The position numbers and the translations under genes are program-made. The notes beneath the pieces are model-generated. The model was not told the origin of the DNA and ran no database searches. It saw nothing but the letters and a program-made list of their open reading frames with translations. From an uncultured Prochlorococcus sp. (lineage in GTDB: Bacteria > Cyanobacteriota > Cyanobacteriia > PCC-6307 > Cyanobiaceae), in the NCBI GenBank assembly GCA_902600395.1, contig CACKJL010000008.1, forward strand, positions 1 to 25,710: DNA of 25,710 nucleotides. Direction: 5' to 3'. Below are positions 16,043 to 24,069 of this stretch, in pieces (position 1 is the stretch's first letter; each line of letters starts with the position of its first letter).

Positions 16043-17533
16043 TTATTGAATATCCCTTAAAAATTTATCGGCCGTTTTTAAGTGATTATTTAATTTTTCC
16101 TCTGACATTTTATCGAGATTTCTTGTTAACATTGCCAGACGATATTGCTTTCTAAAAAAGCTTTCATTATCTTTAATAAATTTCCAAAATAAGCCATCCC
16201 ATATTTCACACCATGGGCCACTTTTAAAATTAGACATTTTTTTTACATAATTAGAGCTTGATATATATGGCTTTGTTGAAAAGATACCACCATCACTAAA
16301 CTGACTCATTCCGTAAACATTTGGGACCATAACCCAATCATAGGAATCAATAAACATTTCCATAAACCATTTATAAACTTGGTTGGGGTGAATTCTACAT
16401 AGAAGCATAAAGTTGCCAACAATCATTAGCCGCTCAATATGATGACAATAACCAAATTTAATAATATTTTTTATAACAACGTCTACTGGTTCAATTCCAG
16501 TATTTCCTTGATAAAAAGATTTTGGAATTGGCTTATCTTCAAAATTCCAAAAATTACTATTTCGCATTTTTGTTCCGTACTTTTTATAGACGAGGCAAAT
16601 AAACTCTCTCCATCCAATAATTTGACGAATAAAACCCTCTAAAGAGTTAATTGGAACATTATTATTTTTGGCATAAAGTAATGCTTTATTTACTACTTCA
16701 TTTGGCGTTAGCAAGCCACTATTTAAAAGAGGAGAAAGTAAACTATGCCATAAAAAAGAATTTTCTTTAGAAATAGCATCTTCATAATCTCCAAACAAGA
16801 AAAATTTATGTTTAAAAAAATCATTTAACCATTCATCTGCCTCCTCAAAATTAGTTGGATATAAAAAGTTATTACTTTCTCCAATAAAATCAATATCTAA
16901 ATTGGCCAAAACCTTTTCGGCATGAATTACAAATTTATTTTTTGGTAATTTAGGTGTATCAGGTATGCTGATTTTTTTGGGTAATTTTTTTCTATTCATC
17001 TCATCGAAACTCCATTTACCACCTTCAGGTTTATCATCAGGATTAACTAATATCTTTTGGCTCTTTCTTTGATTCTCATAAAATCTCCCCATAAGAGGTT
17101 TTTTTGAATTTGATGCAAATAAATCTTTTAAATCTTCACTGGTCATAAACATAGGAGAAGGCAAAATATTTAAAGCTAAATTATTACTTTCAACAAAATT
17201 ATTAATCCTCTTCATTATTAAATAATCATGAGGGTCAATGAGATTTATTTTCTGATATTTATTTTTAATAAATTCCGATAAGTAATCAACTGTAGAAACA
17301 TTATTCTTGTTTTCGATGTATAAAATTTTAAAGCCAGATGTTTCTAAATAATTTTTATAAGCGAGCATAGATGCTCTATGAAAAACTAACTTATTTTTAT
17401 GGTTAATTAATTTATGAAATTTATCATTTCCAAAAAATAATGAGTCTTCCAAAATCAAAACTTCACAATTTATTTTTAAGATTGGGCTTTCTCTAAAAAG
17501 TTGATTCGGGAAAATAATTGATACTTGTTTCAT
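16043..17533 (-). CDS. DPRP-family cryptochrome/(6-4) photolyase-like protein
   Basis: This flavoprotein family (deoxyribodipyrimidine photolyase-related, the group of bacterial (6-4) photolyases) repairs UV lesions or senses blue light. The N-terminal antenna domain starts VSIIFPNQLF; family blocks include GRFYENQRK, PEGGKWSFDEMNRKKLP (about 169-185), QIIGWREFI (304-312), GYCHHIERLMIVGNF with H364-H365 (361-375) and DSYDWVMVPNVYGMSQFSDGG (397-416). The length of 496 residues fits. The region after KKMSN (431-435), where iron-sulfur members carry CxxC and another cysteine, has only C442, and P349 stands where I expect another ligand. The 4Fe-4S cluster therefore seems absent. Its ATG overlaps the stop of the DUF2256 gene as ATGA. 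Confidence 0.87.
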   Translation of the reverse strand: MKQVSIIFPNQLFRESPILKINCEVLILEDSLFFGNDKFHKLINHKNKLVFHRASMLAYKNYLETSGFKILYIENKNNVSTVDYLSEFIKNKYQKINLIDPHDYLIMKRINNFVESNNLALNILPSPMFMTSEDLKDLFASNSKKPLMGRFYENQRKSQKILVNPDDKPEGGKWSFDEMNRKKLPKKISIPDTPKLPKNKFVIHAEKVLANLDIDFIGESNNFLYPTNFEEADEWLNDFFKHKFFLFGDYEDAISKENSFLWHSLLSPLLNSGLLTPNEVVNKALLYAKNNNVPINSLEGFIRQIIGWREFICLVYKKYGTKMRNSNFWNFEDKPIPKSFYQGNTGIEPVDVVIKNIIKFGYCHHIERLMIVGNFMLLCRIHPNQVYKWFMEMFIDSYDWVMVPNVYGMSQFSDGGIFSTKPYISSSNYVKKMSNFKSGPWCEIWDGLFWKFIKDNESFFRKQYRLAMLTRNLDKMSEEKLNNHLKTADKFLRDIQ

Positions 17534-17661
17534 CTTTGCGACTTTCTGTTACTGCATCTTTTTGAACAGTAGACAACATCATCCCAACAGTTTTTCCATT
17601 TTTTACGCCACTCAAACGGCCTATTGCAAACAGGACAAGTTTTAGTAGAAAGATTTTTCAA
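17530..17661 (-). CDS. DUF2256 small zinc-finger-like protein, 43 aa
   Basis: Reading left from TTG at 17661-17659 gives MKNLSTKTCPVCNRPFEWRK, then KWKNCWDDVVYCSKRCSNRK. This is the DUF2256 family, with cysteine pairs CPVC (C9, C12) and YCSKRC (C32, C36) likely to bind zinc. Its biochemical role is not established. It is often found beside DPRP photolyases or fused to them (family knowledge from memory). Its TGA overlaps the photolyase ATG by four bases (ATGA, 17530-17533), which implies coupled translation, and it starts 3 bp after the TIGR03643 stop. Confidence 0.85.
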   Translation of the reverse strand: MKNLSTKTCPVCNRPFEWRKKWKNCWDDVVYCSKRCSNRKSQR

Positions 17662-17664
17662 AAT

Positions 17665-17901
17665 TTATAATTTTCTTTTATGGGTAGATTTAAATCTAGT
17701 TGAATCTTTAAGGGCCATATGTTTTGTATTTCTTCCCGAAACTCTCTTTCTCCAGACTTTGAAAGATTTGGGTTTAAGATTTTGACGCATAATTTTTATC
17801 GCATCCTCCTCTTTTAAACCAAATTGATACTCAATAGCTTCAAAGGGTGTTCTATCTTCCCAACACATTTCTATTATTCTGTCTATATCGATACTTTCCA
17901 T
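17665..17901 (-). CDS. TIGR03643 family protein, 78 aa
   Basis: The protein starts MESIDIDRIIEMCWEDRTPF, continues with EAIEYQFGLKEEDAIKIMR and ends in the basic RKRVSGRNTKHMALKDS and KSTHKRKL. This is the TIGR03643 family. The first half looks like a helix-turn-helix (two or three helices of the type seen in sigma-factor or transposase-like DNA-binding domains), and the second half is strongly basic, so nucleic-acid binding is plausible but unproven. The gene lies between the DCC gene (2 bp) and the DUF2256 gene (3 bp) in a unit that ends with the DPRP photolyase, so a role linked to light damage or flavoprotein function is suggested by position only. Confidence 0.82.
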   Translation of the reverse strand: MESIDIDRIIEMCWEDRTPFEAIEYQFGLKEEDAIKIMRQNLKPKSFKVWRKRVSGRNTKHMALKDSTRFKSTHKRKL

Positions 17902-17903
17902 AT

Positions 17904-18296
17904 TTATTGTTCACATTGTGAGGTACAAAGTTTTTCAATATCGGATCTACCTGTAATTTGAAGTCTATATTTTGCCCAATATCTGTAAACCAATCTCAAT
18001 AATGGAGATAAGAGCTTAATCTTCAATGGATAATAAACCCAACCTAAACCAACTAATTCATAAGAATATGCAAGTACATCTAGTCCCCTAATAATTTCAC
18101 CATTTTCAATAATCCCATGCAGGTTTGACATAGCTTCTGAATATGAGATGTCATAAAAGAGACTTTGATCATAATCCTTACTATTAATATCTATAAATGC
18201 AATTTGATTTAAGGTATCTCTTTTTTTAAGAAAATTTGTTTCTCTCAAACAAAGTGGACAACCACCATCGAATAAAAAGGTTAATTTATTTTTCAT
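17904..18296 (-). CDS. DCC-family thiol-disulfide oxidoreductase-like protein (DUF393)
   Basis: The protein starts MKNKLTFLFDGGCPLCLRET; the DGxCPxC motif (C13, C16) defines the DUF393/DCC group of thioredoxin-like proteins, whose substrates are mostly unknown. The remainder (AFIDINSKDYD, GEIIRGLDVLAYSYELVGLGWVYYPLKI, then LLRLVYRYWAKYR) matches the family. The C-terminus has a further CTSQC. I chose ATG at 18296; a TTG at 18308 would add four residues. It is first in the run DCC - TIGR03643 - DUF2256 - photolyase, with gaps of 2, 3 and -4 bp, so the four are very likely one operon. Confidence 0.85.
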   Translation of the reverse strand: MKNKLTFLFDGGCPLCLRETNFLKKRDTLNQIAFIDINSKDYDQSLFYDISYSEAMSNLHGIIENGEIIRGLDVLAYSYELVGLGWVYYPLKIKLLSPLLRLVYRYWAKYRLQITGRSDIEKLCTSQCEQ

Positions 18297-18427
18297 ATTT
18301 TTATTCAAATATAGAAATTAAATAACTTTTTTGTGGAATAATAAATTTTTTTTAGATTACAAGCTTTATAAAGCCTTAATAATTGCCAGTTCTAATTTAG
18401 TGAAATTATATTATCTTATTAATTAAT

Positions 18428-18459
18428 AAGCCATTGATTAAGGGATACATCAATGGTTT
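18428..18459 (-). terminator. Hairpin downstream of the 67-aa gene, possible terminator
   Basis: CCATTGAT (18431-18438) and ATCAATGG (18449-18456) form a perfect 8-bp stem, extended to 11 bp with one G-T pair, around a 10-nt loop. It lies 14 bp after the stop of the minus-strand gene at 18474. The following minus-strand sequence is AT-rich without a clean T run, so termination is plausible rather than clear. Confidence 0.4.
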
Positions 18460-18473
18460 AAAACTATTTATAA

Positions 18474-18677
18474 TCAATCATCCAGAAGATGAACTCCTTC
18501 TCCTACATCAGGAGTAAATTTACAATATTTTTCAAAAATAAGTCCAACACCTCTCATTTTTTCTCCTAATTCATCGTTAAATTTATTCCATTCTTCGGAC
18601 TCGCGATCAGGTAAATCCCACCCTTGTTTTTCTACCATACTTGTTATTACTGTATAGTCCCATTCTATGTATGCCAT
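18474..18677 (-). CDS. Hypothetical protein, 67 aa, acidic
   Basis: I do not recognise a named family. The protein (MAYIEWDYTVITSMVEKQGWDLPD at the start, given here in part: MAYIEWDYTVIT) is acidic and rich in tryptophan and glycine, with a C-terminal FTPDVGEGVHLLDD. There is no signal peptide or membrane segment. The balanced composition, an ATG start at 18677, an exact TATAAT about 25 bp upstream on the minus strand (18707-18702) and a hairpin after its stop support a real single-gene transcript. It is divergent from trmH. Confidence 0.65.
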   Translation of the reverse strand: MAYIEWDYTVITSMVEKQGWDLPDRESEEWNKFNDELGEKMRGVGLIFEKYCKFTPDVGEGVHLLDD

Positions 18678-18744
18678 TGAGTTAATTTAAACTACCAAAA
18701 TATTATAAACCAAGAGATTTAATAGGTAATCAATATTTTTTGAA

Positions 18745-18750
18745 TATAAT
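18745..18750 (+). promoter_or_regulatory. Predicted -10 element of trmH
   Basis: A perfect TATAAT lies 23 bp before the ATG of trmH, which would give a leader of about 17 nt. No good -35 hexamer is visible. The divergent gene has its own TATAAT on the minus strand at 18707-18702, so this short gap seems to hold two back-to-back promoters. Confidence 0.4.
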
Positions 18751-18773
18751 TTAAAAGTGTGAAAAAATTATAA

Positions 18774-19446
18774 ATGTCAATTTTGCCAAGAAGATTTGAA
18801 CGAATCAAAAGTGTTTTAGATTGCAGAATGAAAAACTTGACTGTTTTAGTTGAGGATGTAAATAAACCACATAATTTATCTGCGATTTTAAGGACATGTG
18901 ATGCAGCAGGAGTTTTCGAAGCAAATTTTATTAGTAAAACGAATGCCGTTAAAACGTTTAATAGTACTGCTCAAGGAAGTCAAAAATGGGTAAAACTGCA
19001 TAATCATGAAAACACTATCACGGCAATATCTGATTTAAAAAATAAGGGTTTTAAATTATATGGAACGACTCTTAATAGTGAATCAGTAGATTATAGAAAT
19101 TTTGATTATTCTCAAAATACATGTTTTGTTTTAGGAGCAGAAAAATGGGGACTAAGTAATGAACTTATATCAATGGTTGATCAATCAATTTTTATACCTA
19201 TGAGAGGTATGGTTCAATCTCTGAATGTTTCAGTTGCTGCTTCTATTTTATTATTTGAAGCTGTTCGCCAAAGAAAAAATAAAGGTATATTGCCTGCTAA
19301 TGGAGAAGGATTAAATATGGATGAATATCAAAAAACACTTTTTGAATGGTGTTACCCAGAATTAGCTGCGGTGTATAAAAAAATCAGCTAAAGAATATCC
19401 AAAGTTGAATGATCAAGGAGAACTTGACCCTATTAAAGGTAACTAA
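18774..19446 (+). CDS. trmH: tRNA (guanosine-2'-O-)-methyltransferase TrmH, with 3' frameshift
   Basis: TrmH methylates the 2'-O of G18 in the tRNA D-loop. SPOUT motifs are present: PHNLSAILRTCDAAG (motif 1, with the conserved N and R), LGAEKWGLS (motif 2) and IPMRGMVQSLNVSVAASILLFEA (motif 3, the knot). The frame as given stops at 19391 after YKKIS. A run of seven A (19377-19383) precedes this stop. Removing one A gives YKKSAKEYPKLNDQGELDPI and then KGN, stopping at 19444-19446, 2 bp before the convergent permease stop, and makes 223 residues, which fits the family much better. The extra A is either a sequencing/assembly error or a real mutation that trims the tail. The catalytic core is not affected. 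Confidence 0.92.
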
Positions 19447-19448
19447 AT

Positions 19449-20294
19449 TTATTCAGAATTTTGACTATCAAAAATTTCTTCAAGATCCTCTCCTACAAAA
19501 GAAAGACCTAAAACTAAAAAAAACATTGCCAAACCTGGGAACAAAGCCGTCCACCAGATACCTGTAGGTAAAGCGGCAAGAGCCAGATTTAAATCACTTC
19601 CCCACTCTGGGACATCTGCAGGAACGCCAAGGCCTAAAAATCCTAAACTTCCTAATACCAAAACAGCATCTGCAGCATTTAGGGTAAGCAGAATAGGCAA
19701 TGGTGTTATTACATTTGGGAGAATATATTTAAAAATAATTTTTTTAACATCAGCTCCTGCAACTTGAGCTGCCTCCACATAAGTTTCGGATTTAACCAAT
19801 ATTGTCTGATTTCTGATTAATCTAAAATATTGAGGAGAGTAAACAATACACAACGCCAAAGCCGCGTTAAGGATACCCTTACCCAATACAAAAGCCACAA
19901 CAACTGAAAGCAAAATTACAGGTATTGAAAAAATAGTATCCATTATTAGTGATAAGCATTTATCAAAAAAACCACCAAAATATCCACTTAATAATCCCAA
20001 TGGCAAACCCAAACTTAATGAAAAAAGAATAGCTAAGAACACAACTTCTATCGCTAATGATGATCCTTGCAAAGTTCTTAAGCAAACATCTCTTCCTAAT
20101 CTATCTGTGCCACAAAAATGATTAAAAGAAGGAGGGGCAAAGATATCATTGCTTAACATTGAAAATGAATAGCCAAAAAAATTATTGGCCTCTAAAAATT
20201 TCATTATTAAAACAACAAGAAGATAAAAAAGTACAATTAAAAATCCAGCTTTTCTGATATTTGCGCCGACACGATTAAATGAGTTAATATCCAA
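19449..20294 (-). CDS. ABC transporter permease, DppC/OppC type
   Basis: This inner-membrane permease of the peptide/nickel importer group has an N-terminal helix (about 16-32), a periplasmic part FAPPSFNHFCGTDRLGRDV (the typical HxxGTDxxGRDV motif), about five more membrane helices, and the ATPase-contact EAA loop YVEAAQVAGADVKKIIFKYI followed by LPN. The length of 281 residues is normal. The usual partners (DppB permease, ATPases, binding protein) are not adjacent, so in this streamlined genome they must lie elsewhere, and the substrate cannot be read from sequence. The start TTG at 20294 is provisional; MDINSFNRVGANIRKAG fits the family's N-terminus. Confidence 0.9.
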   Translation of the reverse strand: MDINSFNRVGANIRKAGFLIVLFYLLVVLIMKFLEANNFFGYSFSMLSNDIFAPPSFNHFCGTDRLGRDVCLRTLQGSSLAIEVVFLAILFSLSLGLPLGLLSGYFGGFFDKCLSLIMDTIFSIPVILLSVVVAFVLGKGILNAALALCIVYSPQYFRLIRNQTILVKSETYVEAAQVAGADVKKIIFKYILPNVITPLPILLTLNAADAVLVLGSLGFLGLGVPADVPEWGSDLNLALAALPTGIWWTALFPGLAMFFLVLGLSFVGEDLEEIFDSQNSE

Positions 20295-20372
20295 AATCTT
20301 TTTTAAAGATATAAATGAAATATACCCAATTCTTTTAAAAATTAATAGCTATAAGTTTTAAATTAAAAGAAA

Positions 20373-22181
20373 TTACTGGTTTAACTTCAAGACTGCCATA
20401 AAAGCTTCTTGAGGGACTTCAACTTTACCCATTGCCTTCATCCTCTTTTTACCTTTGGCTTGTTTCTTTAAAAGTTTCTTTTTCCTAGAAATATCTCCTC
20501 CATAACATTTAGATAAAACATCTTTTCGCAAAGCACTTATGCTTTCACTTGCAATAATCCTGCTACCGATTGATGCTTGAATAGGTATTTTAAATTGTTG
20601 TTTTGGAATAAGTTCTTTTAATTTCTCAACTAAACTTCTGCCAATTCCATAAGCCTTATCTTTATGAACAATAGAAGTTAATGGATCTGCTCTTTCTGAA
20701 TTTATTAGAACATCTAATCTAACAAGGTCATTCTTTCTATAGCCAATCAAATGATATTCCATTGATGCATAACCTTGGGTTCTACTTTTCATTTGATCAA
20801 AGAAATCTGTAACAACTTCTGCTAATGGAATTTCATAAATCAAGGTAACTCGATCTGTTGTTATGTATTTCATATCTATAAATACTCCCCTTCTTTCCTG
20901 ACATAAACCCATTAATGTTCCATTAAATTCATTGGGAGCATAAATTTCCATTTTCACATAAGGCTCTTCTATTGATTCTCTAAGTTGTGGATCAGGAATT
21001 GTAGAAGGGTTATCAATAAAGATATGTTCCTGCTGATTTAAATTAACTTTATAAATAACTGATGGTGCCGTTACGATTAGATCCAAGTCATATTCTCTTT
21101 CTAATCTTTCTTGAACAATCTCCATATGAAGAAGTCCAAGGAATCCACACCTAAATCCGAAGCCCATTGCGCTACTGGTTTCGGGCTCATATTTTAAAGC
21201 TGCATCAGATAATTGTAATTTTTCTAGTGATACTCTTAAATCTGGGAATTGATCAGCATCAGTTGGGAATAAGCCACAAAAAACCATAGGATTTGCTGTC
21301 TTATATCCAGGCAAAGGTTCATTGGCAGGTGAATTTAAAAGAGTAATCGTATCTCCCACTCTGGCATCAGCAACTGATTTTATAGAAGCAGCTAAATAAC
21401 CAACTTCTCCTGCATGTAATTCATCAACTTGCTGCTGATCAGGCGCCATTATTCCTATCTCATCTAATTCATAATTTTTCTTACTTGCCATTAATAATAT
21501 TTTTTCTCTCTTATTTAGAGACCCAGATATCACCCTGAAATAAACAATAACTCCCCTGTACGGATCATAATAAGAATCAAAAATCAGTGCCTTTGTAGGT
21601 AGTTTAATTTCATCTTGAGGAGGAGGTACTCTTCTTACGATTGCTTCCAAAATATCTTTAATACCAACTCCAGTTTTTGCTGAACAATTTATTGCATTAG
21701 ATGTATCAAGTCCAATAATTTCCTCTATTTCTTGTTTTATTTTTTCAGCATCAGCCCCTGGTAAATCAACTTTATTTAAAACAGGAATTATTTCAAGATT
21801 ATTTTCTAAGGCAAGATAAACATTAGCTAAGGTTTGAGCTTCTACTCCTTGACTTGCATCAACAACGAGTAAAGCGCCTTCACAAGCTTGAAGAGATCTA
21901 CTAACCTCATAAGAGAAATCAACATGCCCTGGAGTATCTATTAAGTTCAAAACATATTCTTGGGAATCGTCAGCTTTATATTTCATCCTAGCGGCCTGTA
22001 ACTTGATAGTAATTCCTCTCTCTCTTTCAAGATCCATACTGTCCAAAAATTGTTCTTGCATATCCCTTTGCTGCACAGTACCAGTATCTTGAAGCAACCT
22101 ATCTGCAAGGGTAGATTTACCATGGTCAATATGAGCGATTATGCAGAAATTTCTAATTTTTGAAACCGATATATCAGTCAT
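20373..22181 (-). CDS. lepA: Elongation factor 4 (LepA)
   Basis: LepA is a ribosome-bound GTPase that affects translation under stress and 30S assembly. G1 is AHIDHGKST (16-24), the switch I region is ERERGITIKLQAARM, G3 is DTPGHVDFSYEV, G4 is NKVDLPGAD and G5 is CSAKTGVG. Domain II, the EF-G-like domains (GFRCGFLGLLHMEIVQERLE) and the LepA-specific C-terminal domain (DVLSKCYGGDISRKKKLLKKQAKGKKRMK, shown in part: CYGGDISRKKKLL) follow. The 602 residues equal the expected length. It starts at ATG 22181 and lies upstream of the permease gene and downstream of mqo, all on the minus strand. Confidence 0.98.
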   Translation of the reverse strand: MTDISVSKIRNFCIIAHIDHGKSTLADRLLQDTGTVQQRDMQEQFLDSMDLERERGITIKLQAARMKYKADDSQEYVLNLIDTPGHVDFSYEVSRSLQACEGALLVVDASQGVEAQTLANVYLALENNLEIIPVLNKVDLPGADAEKIKQEIEEIIGLDTSNAINCSAKTGVGIKDILEAIVRRVPPPQDEIKLPTKALIFDSYYDPYRGVIVYFRVISGSLNKREKILLMASKKNYELDEIGIMAPDQQQVDELHAGEVGYLAASIKSVADARVGDTITLLNSPANEPLPGYKTANPMVFCGLFPTDADQFPDLRVSLEKLQLSDAALKYEPETSSAMGFGFRCGFLGLLHMEIVQERLEREYDLDLIVTAPSVIYKVNLNQQEHIFIDNPSTIPDPQLRESIEEPYVKMEIYAPNEFNGTLMGLCQERRGVFIDMKYITTDRVTLIYEIPLAEVVTDFFDQMKSRTQGYASMEYHLIGYRKNDLVRLDVLINSERADPLTSIVHKDKAYGIGRSLVEKLKELIPKQQFKIPIQASIGSRIIASESISALRKDVLSKCYGGDISRKKKLLKKQAKGKKRMKAMGKVEVPQEAFMAVLKLNQ

Positions 22182-22236
22182 ATAGAAAGAAAAATTCTCC
22201 TCTTATTACATCTTGATTAATATTAGCTAATTAGAA

Positions 22237-23733
22237 TTATGGATGGAAACCAAAAATGGAATTGTTTCTTTTTTTAATTTCTTTTATGAAGGTACTGTTT
22301 TTTTCAGAGGCTGTTCGTTCTGGATAAATTAAGTCATTTATTTTTTTCTGAAGATTATGCTTGTCGTTTAAAAATAATACTGATTTTTCTAGAACTTCAA
22401 CCATAATTGAGACCGCAGTACTTGCTCCGGGAGATGCTCCTAACAAAGCAGATAATGATCCATCAGATGAATTCACAATCTCAGTTCCAAATTTCAAAGA
22501 GCCACCGCCTTCAGTTTTTTTAATTATTTGGACTCTTTGACCAGCATTCTTTAAATACCAATCAGAAGGATTAGCTGATGGCATCATATTCTTTAAATTC
22601 TCAACTCTTGAGTTATGGCTCTTTAATGATTGTGATATTAGGTAATTAATTAAATCGTTGTTCTTGAAACCAACGTCTAACATAGAAAATATATTATTCT
22701 TTTTAATTGAACTAAATAAGTCAAAGTATGAACTTTGTTTTAAAAATTTCGTTGTAAATCCAGCAAAAGGTCCATATAAAAGAAGTTTTTTATTATCAAT
22801 CCATCTGGTGTCTAGATGAGGCACAGACATTGGTGGCGATCCAATATCAGCTTTACCATAAACTTTTGAGTTATGTTTTTCTGTTAGATCTTTTTTCTCG
22901 CAAATAAGCCATTTCCCACTAACAGGAAATCCACCATAACTTTTTGCTTCTGGAATTTTTGATTTTTGCAAATAATTAATTGTTTTTCCACCAGCACCAA
23001 GAAAAACATAGCCAGTTCTAATTGAAGTTTTTCTACCTTCAGAACTAATTTCTAGTTCCCATTGTTTTTTATCAATTTTCTTTAAATCTATTAATTCTGT
23101 TTTGTATCTAATTTCAACATTTTTGTTTAAGGAAACTAATGACAAATACTCTTTAGTTAAAGCCTCAAAATTAATATCAGTTCCTCTGCCTATTCTGGTA
23201 GCAGCAATTTGAGTAGATGGATTTCTATCTTTTGTTATTAGAGGAGCCCATGATGAAATTTCATCAAAAGATGTAGAAAATTCCATATCGATAAATTCAG
23301 GATTTTCGGTCATTTTCTGAAATCTTTTTTTTAAAAAAGAAATATTATCCTGACCAGACACAAAGCTAATATGAGGAATAAATTTTAGAAACTTCTTAAT
23401 ATCAATTTTCCCTGCTTCATACAATGAGGCCCATAAAGACATGGATGTTTCAAAAGAACGATTTATTGAGAGCGCTTTATCTATTTTTAGATTTCCTTTT
23501 TCATCTAAAGGGGTATAGTTTAATTCGCAATTAGCCGCATGTCCTGTACCTGCATTATTAAAAGCGCCAGTACTTTCACTTCCTGGAGCATTTAATTTTT
23601 CTATAATAAGAAATTTTATATCTGGTAAAACTTCTGAAATTAGGAGGGCTAAAGTACTACTCATTATCCCTCCTCCTACTAAGACTGCATCAAAGTAGCT
23701 ATTGTCATTAGTGGGATTTTTAGATGGAGTCAC
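22237..23733 (-). CDS. mqo: Malate:quinone oxidoreductase
   Basis: MQO is a peripheral membrane flavoprotein that oxidises malate to oxaloacetate and passes electrons to quinones. The FAD-binding motif is DAVLVGGGIMSSTLALLISE (about 15-34), followed by IIEKLNAPGSESTGAFNNAGTG with the conserved HAA after it. Other family blocks are ATRIGRGTDINFEAL, FLGAGGKTINYLQKSKIPE, GGFPVSG, LLYGPFAGFTTKFL and the C-terminal LLGASPGASTAVSIM. The length of 498 residues is typical. The start is GTG at 23733-23731 (MTPSKNPTNDNSYFD). It is divergent from nfu and 55 bp upstream of lepA. Confidence 0.96.
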   Translation of the reverse strand: MTPSKNPTNDNSYFDAVLVGGGIMSSTLALLISEVLPDIKFLIIEKLNAPGSESTGAFNNAGTGHAANCELNYTPLDEKGNLKIDKALSINRSFETSMSLWASLYEAGKIDIKKFLKFIPHISFVSGQDNISFLKKRFQKMTENPEFIDMEFSTSFDEISSWAPLITKDRNPSTQIAATRIGRGTDINFEALTKEYLSLVSLNKNVEIRYKTELIDLKKIDKKQWELEISSEGRKTSIRTGYVFLGAGGKTINYLQKSKIPEAKSYGGFPVSGKWLICEKKDLTEKHNSKVYGKADIGSPPMSVPHLDTRWIDNKKLLLYGPFAGFTTKFLKQSSYFDLFSSIKKNNIFSMLDVGFKNNDLINYLISQSLKSHNSRVENLKNMMPSANPSDWYLKNAGQRVQIIKKTEGGGSLKFGTEIVNSSDGSLSALLGASPGASTAVSIMVEVLEKSVLFLNDKHNLQKKINDLIYPERTASEKNSTFIKEIKKRNNSIFGFHP

Positions 23734-23803
23734 AACAGAAAATTATCTTTTTTGCAATTAATCAGATTTCTTTCTAGGCTTATTATAAAGTTAATCCAAA
23801 ATT

Positions 23804-24049
23804 ATGAGTACTGAAACACTCTCGCTGACAAACGAAAATGTAGAAAAAGTCCTTGACGAGCTAAGACCTTTTTTAATTTCTGATGGAGGTAATGTAGAGA
23901 TTGCAGAAATAGATGGTCCAATTGTCAAAGTCAGACTTCAAGGAGCATGTGGTAGTTGCCCAAGTAGCACTATGACTCTCAAAATGGGTATTGAAAGAAA
24001 GTTAAAAGAAATGATTCCTGAAATAAGCGAAGTTGTCCAGGTTTTATAA
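23804..24049 (+). CDS. nfuA: NifU-like iron-sulfur scaffold protein (Nfu)
   Basis: This 81-residue protein is a single Nfu domain that carries and transfers 4Fe-4S clusters, in cyanobacteria above all to photosystem I. The cluster ligands are the CxxC pair C49 and C52 in GACGSCPSSTMTLKMGIE; RPFLISDGGNVEIAEIDG precedes them and LKEMIPEISEVVQVL closes the domain. The start is ATG at 23804, and a TATTAT at 23781-23786 could be its -10. It is divergent from mqo and convergent with the small membrane protein gene. Confidence 0.94.
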   Translation: MSTETLSLTNENVEKVLDELRPFLISDGGNVEIAEIDGPIVKVRLQGACGSCPSSTMTLKMGIERKLKEMIPEISEVVQVL

Positions 24050-24069
24050 AATTTTTTAACTGAAATATA

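Noticed and set aside
18363..18374. Perfect palindrome GCTTTATAAAGC upstream of the DCC gene
   Set aside because: Twelve-base AT-rich palindromes are expected by chance, and I can link it to no known regulator.
19377..19391. Programmed ribosomal frameshift at the A run in trmH
   Set aside because: No stimulatory structure or internal Shine-Dalgarno was seen, and the short product keeps the whole catalytic core. A homopolymer error or simple mutation is more likely.
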